64,000 nt of DNA from Halomonas sp. M20. GTDB lineage: Bacteria; Pseudomonadota; Gammaproteobacteria; Pseudomonadales; Halomonadaceae. The stretch lies in the NCBI RefSeq assembly GCF_020622265.1, contig NZ_JACNMQ010000005.1:208453-272452 (forward strand), given 5' to 3'. Position numbers and translations under genes: made by a program. The notes below the pieces were generated by a model, which had not been told where the DNA came from, did not search any database, and saw nothing but the letters and a program-made list of their open reading frames with translations. Position 1 is the first letter of the stretch. Every line of letters starts with the position of its first letter. Below, one piece after another: positions 40,828 to 52,765 of this stretch.

Positions 40828-41578
40828 TCCGGTAACCGGTCTTGAATATCCAGGCCACCACGCCAAGGCATAGCCCTAGGAATAGAAGGATCATGGCCAG
40901 GCTCGCGCCCAGGCTGACGTCGCTGATGCCGTAGAAGCTCCAGCGAAAGCCGCTGACCAGATAGACTACCGGATTAAAGAGGGTGATGGTCTGCCAGATT
41001 GGCGGCAGCATGTTGACCGAGTAGAAGCTACCACCGAGGAAGGTCAAGGGTGTGATGATCAATAGCGGCACGAGTTGCAGCTTCTCGAAGGTATCCGCCC
41101 AGATACCGATGATGAAGCCGAGCAGGCTGAAGGTCAGCGCGGTCAGCACCAGAAACAGCAGCATCCAGAAGGGGTGCTCGATGCGCAGTGGCACGAACAG
41201 GCTCGCCGTGGCCAGGATGATCAACCCCAGGATAATGGTCTTGGTGGCCGCCGCGCCCACATAGCCGAGCACGATTTCGAAGTAGGAGATCGGGGCGGAT
41301 AGCAGCTCGTAGATCGTGCCGGAGAACTTGGGGAAAAAGATCGAGAATGATGCGTTGGACACACTCTGGGTCAGCAGCATCAGCATGATCAGCCCGGGCA
41401 CGATGAAGGCGCCGTAGCTGACGCCTTCCACCTCGGTAATACGCGAACCGATGGCGGCGCCGAACACCACGAAGTAGAGCGAGGTCGAAATGACCGGCGA
41501 TACCACGCTCTGCAGCAGGGTACGCTTGGCTCGGGCCATTTCGAAACGATAGATGGCGGCAACGGCTTGAAGGTTCAT
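40817..41578 (-). CDS. yadH: ABC-2 type transporter permease, YadH-like
   Basis: 253 residues with six membrane segments of the ABC-2 family. [27 protein letters not shown] and [16 protein letters not shown] are typical of YadH and the drug/oligosaccharide exporters. The start overlaps the end of the ATPase gene by four bases, so the two make one exporter. Substrate unknown. E. coli yadGH is likewise uncharacterised. Confidence 0.88.
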   Translation of the reverse strand: MNLQAVAAIYRFEMARAKRTLLQSVVSPVISTSLYFVVFGAAIGSRITEVEGVSYGAFIVPGLIMLMLLTQSVSNASFSIFFPKFSGTIYELLSAPISYFEIVLGYVGAAATKTIILGLIILATASLFVPLRIEHPFWMLLFLVLTALTFSLLGFIIGIWADTFEKLQLVPLLIITPLTFLGGSFYSVNMLPPIWQTITLFNPVVYLVSGFRWSFYGISDVSLGASLAMILLFLGLCLGVVAWIFKTGYRIKP

Positions 41579-42501
41579 GGGCGCTCCCTTACCAGGCTGA
41601 CGAAGATTTCTTCCAGGGTGCTTTGATGGGTACGTAGATCCTTGAAGTTGATACCCGCTGCGTTGAGTTCGCCGAGCAAGCCCGGAATGCCGGTACGATC
41701 CTCTTGGGAATCGTAGGTATAGATCAGCTCATGACCGTCTGAGGCAAGTTCCAGGTCGTGGCCGTTTAGATTGCCTGGAATGGTCTCCAGGGGTTCCTGT
41801 AATTGCAGCGTCAGCTGCTTGCGCCCCAGCTGCTGCATAAGGGCTGCTTTCTCTTCGACCAGGATGATTTCGCCATTGCTGATCACGCCAATGCGATCCG
41901 CCATTTCCTCGGCTTCCTCGATGTAGTGGGTGGTCAGGATGATGGTCACGCCGCTTTCACGCAGCTTGCGCACCACCTCCCACATATCCCGGCGCAGCTC
42001 CACGTCCACGCCGGCGGTGGGTTCATCGAGAAACAGGATTTGTGGCTCATGGGACAGCGCCTTGGCGATCAATACCCGGCGCTTCATGCCGCCGGACAGG
42101 GTGATTAGCTTGTTGTTGCGCTTATCCCACAGGGCCAGATCCTTGAGTACCTTTTCGATATGTTCAGGGCTTGCCGCCTTGCCGAACAGGCCGCGGCTGA
42201 AACTCACCGTGTTCCATACGGTTTCAAATGCATCCGTGGTCAGCTCCTGGGGTACAAGACCGATTTGGGAGCGCGCCTTGCGATACTCCTTGACGATATC
42301 GAAGCCGTTGGCCAGCACCGTGCCTTCGCTCGGGTTGACCAGCCCGCAGATGATGCTGATCAGGGTCGTCTTGCCGGCGCCGTTGGGGCCGAGCAGGGCG
42401 AATATCTCGCCCCGATGAATCTCGAGATCGATCTGCTTGAGTGCCTTGAAGCCCGAGGCGTAAGTCTTGGAAAGATGCGAGACGGAAATGACCGATGACA
42501 T
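41575..42501 (-). CDS. yadG: ABC transporter ATP-binding protein, YadG-like
   Basis: 308 residues from the ATG at 42501, the same length as E. coli YadG. Walker A is [12 protein letters not shown] (near residue 40), the signature [15 protein letters not shown], and Walker [21 protein letters not shown]. The ending [14 protein letters not shown] fits the family. It forms the ATPase of the YadH-like exporter. Confidence 0.9.
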   Translation of the reverse strand: MSSVISVSHLSKTYASGFKALKQIDLEIHRGEIFALLGPNGAGKTTLISIICGLVNPSEGTVLANGFDIVKEYRKARSQIGLVPQELTTDAFETVWNTVSFSRGLFGKAASPEHIEKVLKDLALWDKRNNKLITLSGGMKRRVLIAKALSHEPQILFLDEPTAGVDVELRRDMWEVVRKLRESGVTIILTTHYIEEAEEMADRIGVISNGEIILVEEKAALMQQLGRKQLTLQLQEPLETIPGNLNGHDLELASDGHELIYTYDSQEDRTGIPGLLGELNAAGINFKDLRTHQSTLEEIFVSLVRERP

Positions 42502-42554
42502 GCAGTGTCCTTGTCGAAAAGAGATAGGAACGCCCAAGGCATGATCGCACAGGT

Positions 42555-44447
<1,893 letters not shown>

Positions 44448-44570
44448 GGCAACCTGTAGCGGCGTGATGAAACGAAAAGAGCGCCATGGCGAAGCTGCCA
44501 TGGCGTGGGGATGATACTACGTAAGCGCTGAATGGTTTTGTGCGCGACTCAATGACTGACCGTGATTGGG

Positions 44571-44777
44571 CTACTCGAGTTCGACGTTGCCATCGAAATC
44601 GATCTTGAGATTAAGATCGCCGATCTCAAGGGTCATGCGAGCAGGCAGGGTCTCGTCGCCTTTCAAGCGTCCTTCCTCGATGGCCTTGCCCACCGCCTGC
44701 TCGATCTCCCGCTGGGAGCCGACACCAACTTTCTTCAGGAACTTGCGAATGCTTATGTTGAAGGTTTCTTCGTTCAT
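44571..44777 (-). CDS. DUF6494 family small protein
   Basis: 68 residues. MNEETFNISIRKFLKKVGVGSQREIEQAVGKA and LEIGDLNLKIDFDGNVELE cover the whole DUF6494 domain. AAGGATG lies just before the ATG. Function unknown. It sits between the LysE-type exporter and the MsbA-like gene, on the same strand. Confidence 0.82.
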   Translation of the reverse strand: MNEETFNISIRKFLKKVGVGSQREIEQAVGKAIEEGRLKGDETLPARMTLEIGDLNLKIDFDGNVELE

Positions 44778-44853
44778 GACGACATCCTTGACGATACTGG
44801 CTTAGGTGACCGTTATAGCCTAACCCTGGACGCAGCACTTGTCTCGCAAACCC

Positions 44854-45492
44854 TCAAGATGCACGTTCTGAAAACGCCAGCCGCAGGCCCAGTGCCACCA
44901 GCACGGAGCCCAGTACCCGATCGAGCCACTTGCCCAGTCTCGGACTATTGCGAAAGAAGCTGGTAGTGCGCGCTGCCAGCAATACGATCGAACACTCGAT
45001 GATCACGGCAACGATATTGACCGCAAGCCCCAGCAGAATGAGCTGCAATGCTACCGGCCCCGAGTCGGCGCGAACGAATTGCGGCAGAAAGGCCATGAAG
45101 AAGATCGCGACCTTGGGGTTCAGTACATCGATCATGACGCCTTGCTTATAGGCACTCCAGGCGCTGACCTGCTTTTTGTCCGCCCCTGCGGCATCGAAGC
45201 TGGTCCCGCTGGAACGCAGTGCTTGAACGCCAAGATAGAGCAAATAGGCGGCACCGATATATTTCACGATCGTGAAGGCCACGGCAGAGGTCATCAGGAT
45301 TGCCGAGATGCCTGCGGCGGCGGCCACCACATGCACGAAGGCTCCCGAACACACACCTAATGACGAGGCAATGCCGATCCGGCGACCGTTGGCAATGGTG
45401 CGCGACAGAATGTAGATCAGATCCGGCCCCGGCGAGATATTGAGTACGACCGCCGCGCCGAGAAATAAAGACCAGTAGGTCAAATCGATCAT
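44854..45492 (-). CDS. LysE/RhtB family amino-acid exporter
   Basis: 212 residues from the ATG at 45492 (GAGAAGG upstream). It has six membrane segments and the family mark SPGPDLIYILSRTIANGRR near the N-terminus, with LNPKVAIFFMAFLPQFV in the middle. Members export lysine, homoserine, threonine or other amino acids; the substrate cannot be told. It is divergent from a cupin gene. Confidence 0.9.
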   Translation of the reverse strand: MIDLTYWSLFLGAAVVLNISPGPDLIYILSRTIANGRRIGIASSLGVCSGAFVHVVAAAAGISAILMTSAVAFTIVKYIGAAYLLYLGVQALRSSGTSFDAAGADKKQVSAWSAYKQGVMIDVLNPKVAIFFMAFLPQFVRADSGPVALQLILLGLAVNIVAVIIECSIVLLAARTTSFFRNSPRLGKWLDRVLGSVLVALGLRLAFSERAS

Positions 45493-45591
45493 GGAATACC
45501 TTCTCAGTGTCTTCGTTTTTCGCGCAATGACGAATAAAGTCCAACAAAGAACACTACTCTTGATCGGCGACAATAACGAGGCGTGCAGACG

Positions 45592-45924
45592 ATGGCACAG
45601 ACAAAGAGCGTCAACTTTATCGACGAAAGCGAAGCGGCGGAATTGCTCCCTGATTTGCCCGAGCCCTTTGCGGTTCTATTCGAGCGCGGTGATGTGTCCG
45701 TCGAGTTGTTTTCTCCACGAGGTGTCGATACGCAAACACCTCATGCTCAGGACGAGCTCTATATCATTTCCTCGGGCCACGGTACGTTCTGCCTTGAAGA
45801 TAAGTTCTTCGATTTCGAGCAGGGCGATTTCTTTTTCGTACCCGCCGGGGCCGAGCACCGCTTCACCGAGTTTTCCGACGATTTCAGAACCTGGGTGGTC
45901 TTCTTTGGGCCCCAGCGAGACTAA
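45592..45924 (+). CDS. Cupin-domain protein
   Basis: 110 residues from the ATG at 45592. The two cupin motifs are visible: HAQDELYIISSGHG and GDFFFVPAGAEHRF, giving metal ligands from His, Glu and His. Single-domain cupins range from isomerases to dioxygenases and sugar-binding proteins; the reaction is unknown. It converges on the RES toxin gene with a two-base gap. Confidence 0.83.
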   Translation: MAQTKSVNFIDESEAAELLPDLPEPFAVLFERGDVSVELFSPRGVDTQTPHAQDELYIISSGHGTFCLEDKFFDFEQGDFFFVPAGAEHRFTEFSDDFRTWVVFFGPQRD

Positions 45925-45926
45925 TT

Positions 45927-46568
45927 TTACACCACCAGATAACCGATCTTCTGTGCGGTTCGCTCGATGACGCTGGTGAGTGCCACGTCCTGCAGTTGAC
46001 GGTGAAAGAGAGGGCGCGACGCAATGGCTGATGTTCCCCGTTCGAACAGGGCGATGGCGGGTCGACCGGGGTGCATCGAGGACGTGTAGAGAATGCCGTT
46101 CGTGTCAGGGTAGGCGTCGTAGAGCCGTTGTGCCCAGCGTCGAGCCAAGGCCCGATCGCAACCTCCGATGGTAGAGGCGTGGAGCTTGGTCGCGAAAGCG
46201 CCGCTCAGGTCCAGAAGGGTCACGTCGGCTTCCAGGGCGAAGCAGCACAGCACCGGTGCTCGGGATCGGGTATCGATGACTCGCGCTGTCTGAAAGACTT
46301 CCGCGAGACAGGTGGGAATGGCCTCTGCACCGGTCGCCAGGTACATAATGCCCCGTGACTGCTCATAGGGCTCACCGTCGCCATCGGGTAAGTGGTGATC
46401 GAAGCGCGAGGCGGTAGGACCAAAATAGCGAAAGCTGTCCCAGTTGGTGGGATACTCGCCCCCGGCGAAGAAGAGTCGATACACTTGCTCGCCCTTTTCC
46501 AGGGTGAGTATCACCGGGGGAAGGGCGCGCAATTCCTCTAGCGATAACGGCTCGTCAGTCTTTGCCAT
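45927..46568 (-). CDS. RES-domain protein, probable NAD+-degrading toxin
   Basis: 213 residues. The RES domain (~25-200) shows YRLFFAGGEY, GIMYLATGAEAIPTCLAEVF (conserved Glu) and NGILYTSSMHPGRPAIALF (conserved Ser). RES toxins break down NAD+ by phosphorolysis or hydrolysis and stop growth. It follows its partner gene with no gap. The gene pair order (antitoxin first) is that of RES toxin-antitoxin systems. Family assignment is good; toxicity is inferred. Confidence 0.83.
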   Translation of the reverse strand: MAKTDEPLSLEELRALPPVILTLEKGEQVYRLFFAGGEYPTNWDSFRYFGPTASRFDHHLPDGDGEPYEQSRGIMYLATGAEAIPTCLAEVFQTARVIDTRSRAPVLCCFALEADVTLLDLSGAFATKLHASTIGGCDRALARRWAQRLYDAYPDTNGILYTSSMHPGRPAIALFERGTSAIASRPLFHRQLQDVALTSVIERTAQKIGYLVV

Positions 46569-47156
46569 TTACAGCTCTCGGGCCATCCGTATCACCGGGT
46601 CGGCAGGATGCCCGGCTAGCAACCAATCGCGGGGGCTGAGTATGGCGCCCAGCAGGTTCGATTCGAGATCCGCGTGTGGTGTGAGAAAGAAGCGCTCCAC
46701 GGCGAGAGGATGAGCGCTGACACTGAGGGCGCTCAATACCGGCTCAAGATTGGGCAGGGTGGCCGATTCGCCGAACTGCCAGCGAGGATAAACACGCCGA
46801 TTGGCGGAGGTCAGCGCATAGAGCGAGCCTTCGTCGGTGCGTTGTCGAACGCGGCTGGTCGTGACCCCCAGCAATGTAGCGACCTCGCTTTGGCGATAAG
46901 CACGCTTGACCAGTTGGGCATATTGCGTGACTGCTGAGCGCAGATTGTACTGCGATGCCATGCGATTCGACTCACCAACTCCCTCGGCGCCTCCTGCCAT
47001 GAGAAGGCGTTCCTCATTTACTGACAAGGCATTGGCCGGGCTGGCCTGCTCATATACCGGGTGTTCACGAAGAAACTCGACCGCACTCGCCGCCAGGCTC
47101 TCGATATCGGGAATGCCTGCCTTTTCCAGCACGTGCATATCGTCACGGGAGATCAT
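46569..47156 (-). CDS. Helix-turn-helix protein, probable antitoxin of the RES toxin
   Basis: 195 residues, ending one base before the RES gene. The middle part (RQSEVATLLGVTTSRVRQRTDEGSLYAL, residues ~90-117) is a short helix-turn-helix resembling excisionase or MerR types. The C-terminal end (ILSPRDWLLAGHPADPVIRMAREL) looks like the toxin-binding DUF2384-type ending. It is not the usual Xre arrangement. The N-terminal ~80 residues are unrecognised. It likely binds the operon promoter and blocks the RES active site. Confidence 0.72.
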   Translation of the reverse strand: MISRDDMHVLEKAGIPDIESLAASAVEFLREHPVYEQASPANALSVNEERLLMAGGAEGVGESNRMASQYNLRSAVTQYAQLVKRAYRQSEVATLLGVTTSRVRQRTDEGSLYALTSANRRVYPRWQFGESATLPNLEPVLSALSVSAHPLAVERFFLTPHADLESNLLGAILSPRDWLLAGHPADPVIRMAREL

Positions 47157-47258
47157 GGTATTTACCTTGCAACTTGCTTTATCTTAAAAAAATAGAAACC
47201 GTTAGTAATGTCATTGTAACTCTGTTTGTGGCATTTCACCATTCAGTTTTTTGAGTCG

Positions 47259-48143
47259 CTATGGTGAAGAATTATTTCCCAAGAGTCGCGTGCTCCTGGC
47301 GCTGACTGATTGCGTCACGAACTCCATCAGTGCGCGAATCCGAGCGACTCGGCGCAGGTCCGGGTGAGTCAGCAACCATAGGTCGGTGGCCAAAACGGGA
47401 ATCGGTTCGCCGACTCGGGTCAATCGCTTATCGTCATCACAGAGATAGCAGGGCAACACCGCGCGACCGATGCCGTCGCGAACGGCTGCCAGCATCCCCA
47501 GTAGCGTATCGACCCGATAGTGGCAATGCTCATCGTGCCCCTGCTCGACCATCCAGGATTCCAGTGCCCGATACGCCATGCGCTCATCCGGGCCCACCCA
47601 ATCCTCGGCATTGGAGTCTTGAATATTAGTCGTATAAACCGCTTGGGCAATGGTCCCGACTCTACGTCCAACTAGGCTCTCAGGGGGAGCAAGCGAGGGG
47701 CGAATGGCGATATCTGCCTCACGCTTGGTCAAGCTGAAGAGCTGATTGGAAACCGCGACTTCCAACTCTATCTCGGGATAAGACCGTCGAAACTCTGCGA
47801 ATATCGGTGATAGCAGCCCTAGCAGAAGTGTGTCCGTTGTCGTGATGCGCACCGTGCCCGACGGGCGCAGGTCCTGGCCTGCAACACGACGCTCGACAGC
47901 CAGTACTTCGGCCTCGACGCGTTGGGCCGCCGCCGCTATGTCGTCACCCGCAGGTGTCGGGATATATCCGCTGCGCGCCCGTTCGAATAGCTGAGTACCC
48001 ATTCGGCGTTCGATATCCGCAAGGCGGCGAAAGACCGTAGCATGACTGACGACCAGTCGGCGTGCTGCGCCTGAGAGAGTGCCTTCCTGGGCGACTGCCA
48101 GGACGATTCTTAGATCGTCCCATTGAAGGTTCTTTTCATTCAT
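47259..48143 (-). CDS. LysR-family transcriptional regulator
   Basis: 294 residues. The N-terminal helix-turn-helix (LQWDDLRIVLAVAQEGTLSGAARRL...HATVFRRLADIERRMG) is followed by a periplasmic-binding-like effector domain. It is divergent from a quinone reductase gene, the usual LysR arrangement, so it likely controls that gene. Effector unknown. This subgroup (short linker, TTTDTLLLGLLSPI) is close to regulators of the AaeR/YhjC kind. Confidence 0.88.
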   Translation of the reverse strand: MNEKNLQWDDLRIVLAVAQEGTLSGAARRLVVSHATVFRRLADIERRMGTQLFERARSGYIPTPAGDDIAAAAQRVEAEVLAVERRVAGQDLRPSGTVRITTTDTLLLGLLSPIFAEFRRSYPEIELEVAVSNQLFSLTKREADIAIRPSLAPPESLVGRRVGTIAQAVYTTNIQDSNAEDWVGPDERMAYRALESWMVEQGHDEHCHYRVDTLLGMLAAVRDGIGRAVLPCYLCDDDKRLTRVGEPIPVLATDLWLLTHPDLRRVARIRALMEFVTQSVSARSTRLLGNNSSP

Positions 48144-48237
48144 GCAAAGTCGGTTTTCATGAATAGGGAATTTTCGTTCTTTTTTGCAAAGGTCATAGTG
48201 TCGTTACTCTGCATCGAACTCACAAGAGAAACCGGCC

Positions 48238-49002
48238 ATGCATGCACTAATTGTTCACTGTCATCCCGAACCCCGCTCCTTTAACGCTGCGCTCAAGGAG
48301 GTGGCGAGAGAAATCTTGCAACGGCTCGGCTATAAGGTGGAGGTATCCGACCTTTATGCCGAGGGCTTCGACCCCGCGGAAGGCCCGACGCATTATATGG
48401 AACGCACGAACACGGAGGTTTTTACGGCCCTGACCGAGCAACGCCATGCCAGCGAGCTTGGGAGCTTGCCTGCCGATGTGTGCCGCGAAATCGAACGGCT
48501 GGCGCGGGCGGATCTGGTGGTGTTCCAGTTTCCCCTGTGGTGGCATGCCCAACCGGCCATGCTCAAGGGGTGGATGGATCGCGTATTCGTTTATGGTGGG
48601 CTATATACCGGAACGTACCGCTATGATCGCGGACATTTTCGTGGCAAGCGTGCCATCTGTTGCGTGACCACCGGTGGGCCCGAGGCCACGTTTGCTCACA
48701 ATGGGCGCGGTGGCGATATCGACCTGCTCCTATGGCCTATGCATTATTCCCTCTATTATATGGGCTATGACGTGCTGCCGCCGTTCCTGGCTCATGGCAT
48801 CCAGGGCGGCGGCCCGGTCTACCAGGCTCAGGACAGCTTCAAGGCGCAGCTCGAGACCTACAAGGCGGGTTGGGCTCGGCGATTGGAAACGCTCGAAGAG
48901 AGCACCCCGATCCCATTCACCGGCTGGAACGACTGGGATGAACGCGGCGTCCTCAAGCCAGGGATGGAGGGCTATGATTATTTCATTCGCGCCCATCCTT
49001 GA
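48238..49002 (+). CDS. NAD(P)H:quinone oxidoreductase, flavodoxin-fold
   Basis: 254 residues of the Flavodoxin_2 family. MHALIVHCHPEPRSFNAALKEVA binds the FMN/FAD phosphate, QFPLWWHAQPAMLKGWMDRV contacts the flavin and VTTGGPEATFAHNGRGGDI closes the site. It should reduce quinones with two electrons. It is controlled, most likely, by the divergent LysR gene. It converges on yejK with 16 bases between. Confidence 0.87.
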   Translation: MHALIVHCHPEPRSFNAALKEVAREILQRLGYKVEVSDLYAEGFDPAEGPTHYMERTNTEVFTALTEQRHASELGSLPADVCREIERLARADLVVFQFPLWWHAQPAMLKGWMDRVFVYGGLYTGTYRYDRGHFRGKRAICCVTTGGPEATFAHNGRGGDIDLLLWPMHYSLYYMGYDVLPPFLAHGIQGGGPVYQAQDSFKAQLETYKAGWARRLETLEESTPIPFTGWNDWDERGVLKPGMEGYDYFIRAHP

Positions 49003-49018
49003 AACCGTCAATTGCTGA

Positions 49019-50023
49019 TCACTCCCGACGCCGCTTGATCTGATCCCGCAGTGAGGTTGGGATCTGATGAATGATGAGTTGATCCTGGGACTCGTCGTAC
49101 TCGACCTGAGAACCGAGGAGATGGCTCTCGAAGCTGACCGAGAGGCCGTTGGCGCGGCCGGTCAGGCGGCGGAACTGATGCAAGGTGCGTTTGTCCGGGG
49201 GAATCTCGGCGGCGAGGCCATAATCCTGGTTGCGAATATAGTCGTAGAAGGCCTTGGGCTTCTGGTCGTCGACCAGCTCGGAAAGCTCGTCCAGGGTGAT
49301 CGGCTGACCCGTGCGTGCCTGGTTGTTGGCGTAGTCGATCAGGGTGTCGGTCTTTTCTCGGGCCTGTTCCTCAGCGAAGTCTTCGCTTTCGACATAGTCG
49401 CTGAACGCCTTGAGCAGGGTACGGGTTTCGCCGGGCGCATCGACGCCTTCCTCGCAGCCGATGAAGTCGCGAAAGTAGTCGGCGATGCGCTTGCCACCCT
49501 TGCCCTTGATGAAGGAGATGTATTGCCTCGACGGTTCGGCACCACGCCAGTCGGTCAGGTCGATGCGCGCGGCCAAGTGCAACTGGCCGAGATCCAGCTG
49601 GCGGGCCGGGGTCAGTTCCAGCGCGTCGGTGACGCCCACGCCCTCGCTATGATGCAGTAGGGCGATGGCGAGATAATCGCTTTCGGCGTGGGTATAGTGG
49701 GCGAACAGCACATGACCGCCCACGGAAAGGTTGTTGCCTTCCATCAGCGTCTTCAAGTGCTCCGCGGCCTGACGGGTGAAGGCGACAAAATCCTCCTCGC
49801 CTTCCAGGTACTGGCCCAGCCAATTGCTGAACGGGTAGGTGAGGCGATCCGCGTTGAAAAAGCCCCAAGCCTTTTGTTTGGCGTTGTAGCTGTCGTTCAG
49901 CTCGTCCAGCAGCGTTTCCATGGCCGACGAGTTGGCCAGGGCGCTGTCCCTGGCGTGCAGGGTCGCGGGTTGGCCGTCGGGCTGTTTATCGATGAGATGA
50001 ACGATGCTGCGCTGTATGGGCAT
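49019..50023 (-). CDS. yejK: Nucleoid-associated protein YejK (NdpA)
   Basis: 334 residues, matching YejK/NdpA throughout: [64 protein letters not shown] and the ending [11 protein letters not shown]. It is a spermidine-nucleoid component in E. coli. It lies 23 bases downstream of ghrA on the same strand. Confidence 0.93.
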   Translation of the reverse strand: MPIQRSIVHLIDKQPDGQPATLHARDSALANSSAMETLLDELNDSYNAKQKAWGFFNADRLTYPFSNWLGQYLEGEEDFVAFTRQAAEHLKTLMEGNNLSVGGHVLFAHYTHAESDYLAIALLHHSEGVGVTDALELTPARQLDLGQLHLAARIDLTDWRGAEPSRQYISFIKGKGGKRIADYFRDFIGCEEGVDAPGETRTLLKAFSDYVESEDFAEEQAREKTDTLIDYANNQARTGQPITLDELSELVDDQKPKAFYDYIRNQDYGLAAEIPPDKRTLHQFRRLTGRANGLSVSFESHLLGSQVEYDESQDQLIIHQIPTSLRDQIKRRRE

Positions 50024-50046
50024 AAATAGTCGCCAGGAATAATGAA

Positions 50047-50976
50047 TCAGTAACCGGCGTGAGGATCGACGGTTTCCAGAGAGTCGCCATTTTCCATGGC
50101 TTTGATCAATTCGGCTACCTGATCGGCGGCATCTCGCACCGGTGTTGGCCCGGCCATGTGCGGCGTGATACGAACCCGTGGATGCGACCAGAGCGGGTTT
50201 GAGGCAGGCAGCGGTTCCTCATCGAAGGCATCGAGCAAAGCACCACGCAATCGCCCTGAGGATCGGTCCTGCCCCAGCGCATCGAGCAGCGCCTGCTCGT
50301 CGATCAGTGCACCGCGACCGGGGTTGATCAGGCTGGCACCTTCAGGCAGTTGTGACAGCGTCTCGGCATTGATGATGCCACGGGTGCTGGGTGTATTCGG
50401 GAGCAGGGTGACCAGGGTTTGTACCTTGCCCAGCAGCTGTGAAAGTCCGTCATCCCCATGATGACAGCTCACGCCTTCAAGTGATTTGGGCGAGCGACTC
50501 CAGCCGTGGACCGGGAAGCCATCCGCGGCCAGGGCCTGGGCCACATGAGCGCCGATCGCGCCAAGCCCTAGTACGCCCACAGGCCAGTCCGCCTTATCGA
50601 TCAAAGGGAATTCATGCCAGCGGGCGTTGGTCTGCTGGGCGAAATAGCGATCGAAATCCCGCTGAAAATAGAGCACCCCGAAACGCACGTAATCCGCTAT
50701 CAGCGGCCCCATGCCCGCATCGCGGAGTTTGACGATGGGCACATTCTTCGGCAGGGCGGGGTTGCTCAGCAGGGCATCGACGCCGGCACCAAGATTGATG
50801 ATGCCCTTCAACTGCGTCTGTTTTTCGAGCAGTGTGGAGGGGGGCTTCCAGGCAGCCAGATAGTCCGCTGGCGTATCGCTGTCGCCTTCGCTGGTGACGA
50901 TTTCGGCGTTTGGCAGGCGTTTGGTGAGTGCCGTGCGCCAGATGTTAGCGTCATTGATATGAACCAATACTCGCAT
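50047..50976 (-). CDS. ghrA: Glyoxylate/hydroxypyruvate reductase A
   Basis: 309 residues of the D-2-hydroxyacid dehydrogenase family, GhrA branch. [19 protein letters not shown] is the NAD(P)-binding loop, [15 protein letters not shown] holds the catalytic Arg region and [12 protein letters not shown] the His. It reduces glyoxylate and hydroxypyruvate. It starts the two-gene run with yejK. Confidence 0.9.
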   Translation of the reverse strand: MRVLVHINDANIWRTALTKRLPNAEIVTSEGDSDTPADYLAAWKPPSTLLEKQTQLKGIINLGAGVDALLSNPALPKNVPIVKLRDAGMGPLIADYVRFGVLYFQRDFDRYFAQQTNARWHEFPLIDKADWPVGVLGLGAIGAHVAQALAADGFPVHGWSRSPKSLEGVSCHHGDDGLSQLLGKVQTLVTLLPNTPSTRGIINAETLSQLPEGASLINPGRGALIDEQALLDALGQDRSSGRLRGALLDAFDEEPLPASNPLWSHPRVRITPHMAGPTPVRDAADQVAELIKAMENGDSLETVDPHAGY

Positions 50977-51108
50977 TCTATTTCCTTATTTGTGCTCTTG
51001 CATTAAAGGATACGCTAGGCTCGAAGCCGAGCATCTTGCAAGCGATCAATAGTAAATGCGATCAATTGAATGACGCCGGAAAAACGTAAGTATTTTTCAG
51101 TCGGAGCC

Positions 51109-51377
51109 TAGGGTCTGTTGACGTTTCATCACGAACCGCGTTGCTGCATCAAAAAGTGCCAGTCAAGGCGCGGAACGCAGGGAAGGGTTATTCCCTTTTC
51201 AAGTTTCGCAACGCAGGATGGCGCTTTTTGATGCGCAACCCGAAGGGCTGGGTCAGTTTTTATCCGCTGCGGCGTTAGTCGTCGTTCATTTGGAATAACC
51301 AAATTTCTCTCCTCCTGTCTTGCCCCGAATAAAAACTGGCGCCAGCGCGGCCGTGAACGAAATGTCAACAGACCCTA
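51109..51377. mobile_element. MITE-like element with terminal inverted repeats
   Basis: The element (51111-51375, 265 bp) ends in CTAGGGTCTGTTGAC and its complement; over 20 bases the two ends match at 19 positions. It is flanked by TA on both sides (51109 and 51376), as expected for Tc1/mariner/IS630-type insertion at TA. Inside, GCATCAAAAAGTGCCA and TGGCGCTTTTTGATGC form a second large hairpin (about 51147-51232). It holds no transposase; the 79-codon minus-strand frame at 51129-51368 is not recognised. It would be moved by a transposase elsewhere. Confidence 0.75.
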
Positions 51378-51378
51378 G

Positions 51379-51535
51379 TATCAGCTTGGAAACATTGATA
51401 CATAGTGGGGCGGGTTCAAGTAACTGACGTTAGTGAGTTCACGTTGGCCAAGGCAAGAATGCTTTACGACAAAGGGGCGGTTTTCCATGAGTAAGTGGAT
51501 GGCCGGTTTTGCAATTTCCTGGTGGAACGAGGCCG
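51379..51535 (+). other. Leader region of doeA
   Basis: 157 bases between the MITE and doeA. ACTGACGTTAGT (51421-51432) is an imperfect dyad (10 of 12 positions symmetric) and could be an operator. No clear -35/-10 pair is apparent. The insertion of the MITE just upstream may have moved older control sites away. Confidence 0.3.
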
Positions 51536-52735
51536 ATGAGTCAGGTTGACCTGCCATTCACGCGTGAAGAGTATGCTCAGCGTCTGCTGAAGGTGCGTAC
51601 AGCGATGGCCACTCGTGGCATCGATGTGCTGATCGTCAGCGATCCTTCCAATATGGCATGGCTGACCGGCTATGATGGCTGGTCGTTCTATGTGCACCAG
51701 TGTGTATTACTAGGCCTGGAAGGAGAACCGGTCTGGTACGGTCGCCGTCAGGACAGCAACGGTGCCCTGCGTACTTGCTGGATTGATCCCGAGAACATTA
51801 CCTATTATCCGGATTACTATGTGCAGAATCCGGACATGCATCCCATGGATTACCTGGCCCAGTCGATCATGCCGGATCGCGGCTGGCATCTCGGGGTAAT
51901 CGGTATGGAAATGGATAATTACTACTTTTCCGCCAAGGCGTATCAGAGTCTGATCAGCGAACTGCCCCACGCCCGTTTTCAGGACGCCAATGCCCTGGTC
52001 AACTGGTGCCGCGCCATCAAGTCCCCCCAGGAAATCGAGTACATGCGGGTGGCGGCCAGAATCGTGGAGTGCATGCATTCGCGTATTTTGGAAATGATCG
52101 AGCCCGGGCTTGCCAAGAGCAAGCTGGTATCGGAGATCTATCGGGTAGGTATTGAAGGTTGGACGGCACCGGATGGCAAGGTACACGGTGGTGACTACCC
52201 GGCCATCGTGCCGCTTTTACCCACCGGCGCCGATGCCGCCGCACCGCACTTGACCTGGGACGACACGCCGTTCCGCGAAGGTGAGGGCACCTTTTTCGAG
52301 ATTGCTGGCTGCTTCAAGCGTTACCATGCGCCCCTGTCGCGGACCGTCTTCCTCGGCAAGCCCCCGCAAGAGTTCGTGCGTGGTGAATCTGCGCTGCTCG
52401 AGGGTATCGAGAACGGCCTGGCAGTGGCCAAGCCGGGTAATCGCTGTGCGGATATTGCCATGGCGCTGGGCATGGCCATGGACAAGTACGGCTTCGACCG
52501 GGGTGGGGCACGGTGCGGCTATCCCATCGGCATCAGCTACCCGCCGGACTGGGGCGAGCGCACCATGAGCCTGCGTCCTTCAGACGAAACGATACTCGAG
52601 CCCGGCATGACCTTTCATTTTATGCCCGGCATGTGGATGGACGATTGGGGGCTCGAAATTACCGAGAGCATTCTGATCACCGAACGCGGCGCGGAGCCAT
52701 TGGCGAATTTTCCGCGCCAGCTGTTCGTCAAGTAA
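51536..52735 (+). CDS. doeA: Ectoine hydrolase
   Basis: 399 residues from the ATG at 51536, the length known for H. elongata DoeA. It opens the ring of ectoine to N-alpha-acetyl-L-2,4-diaminobutyrate. The protein has an aminopeptidase P-like fold (M24 family) with IDVLIVSDPSNMAWLTGYDG at the N-terminus and DTPFREGEGTFFEIAGCFKRYHAPLSRTVFLG and GLEITESILITERG in the catalytic half. It is the first gene of the doeABX unit. Confidence 0.95.
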   Translation: MSQVDLPFTREEYAQRLLKVRTAMATRGIDVLIVSDPSNMAWLTGYDGWSFYVHQCVLLGLEGEPVWYGRRQDSNGALRTCWIDPENITYYPDYYVQNPDMHPMDYLAQSIMPDRGWHLGVIGMEMDNYYFSAKAYQSLISELPHARFQDANALVNWCRAIKSPQEIEYMRVAARIVECMHSRILEMIEPGLAKSKLVSEIYRVGIEGWTAPDGKVHGGDYPAIVPLLPTGADAAAPHLTWDDTPFREGEGTFFEIAGCFKRYHAPLSRTVFLGKPPQEFVRGESALLEGIENGLAVAKPGNRCADIAMALGMAMDKYGFDRGGARCGYPIGISYPPDWGERTMSLRPSDETILEPGMTFHFMPGMWMDDWGLEITESILITERGAEPLANFPRQLFVK

Positions 52736-52765
52736 CACCTGTTCGTCAAATAACAAGGAGATGTC

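Noticed and set aside
51129..51368. 79-codon minus-strand frame within the MITE as a possible transposase
   Set aside because: Too short and without a DDE or HTH motif; it spans nearly the entire inverted-repeat element.
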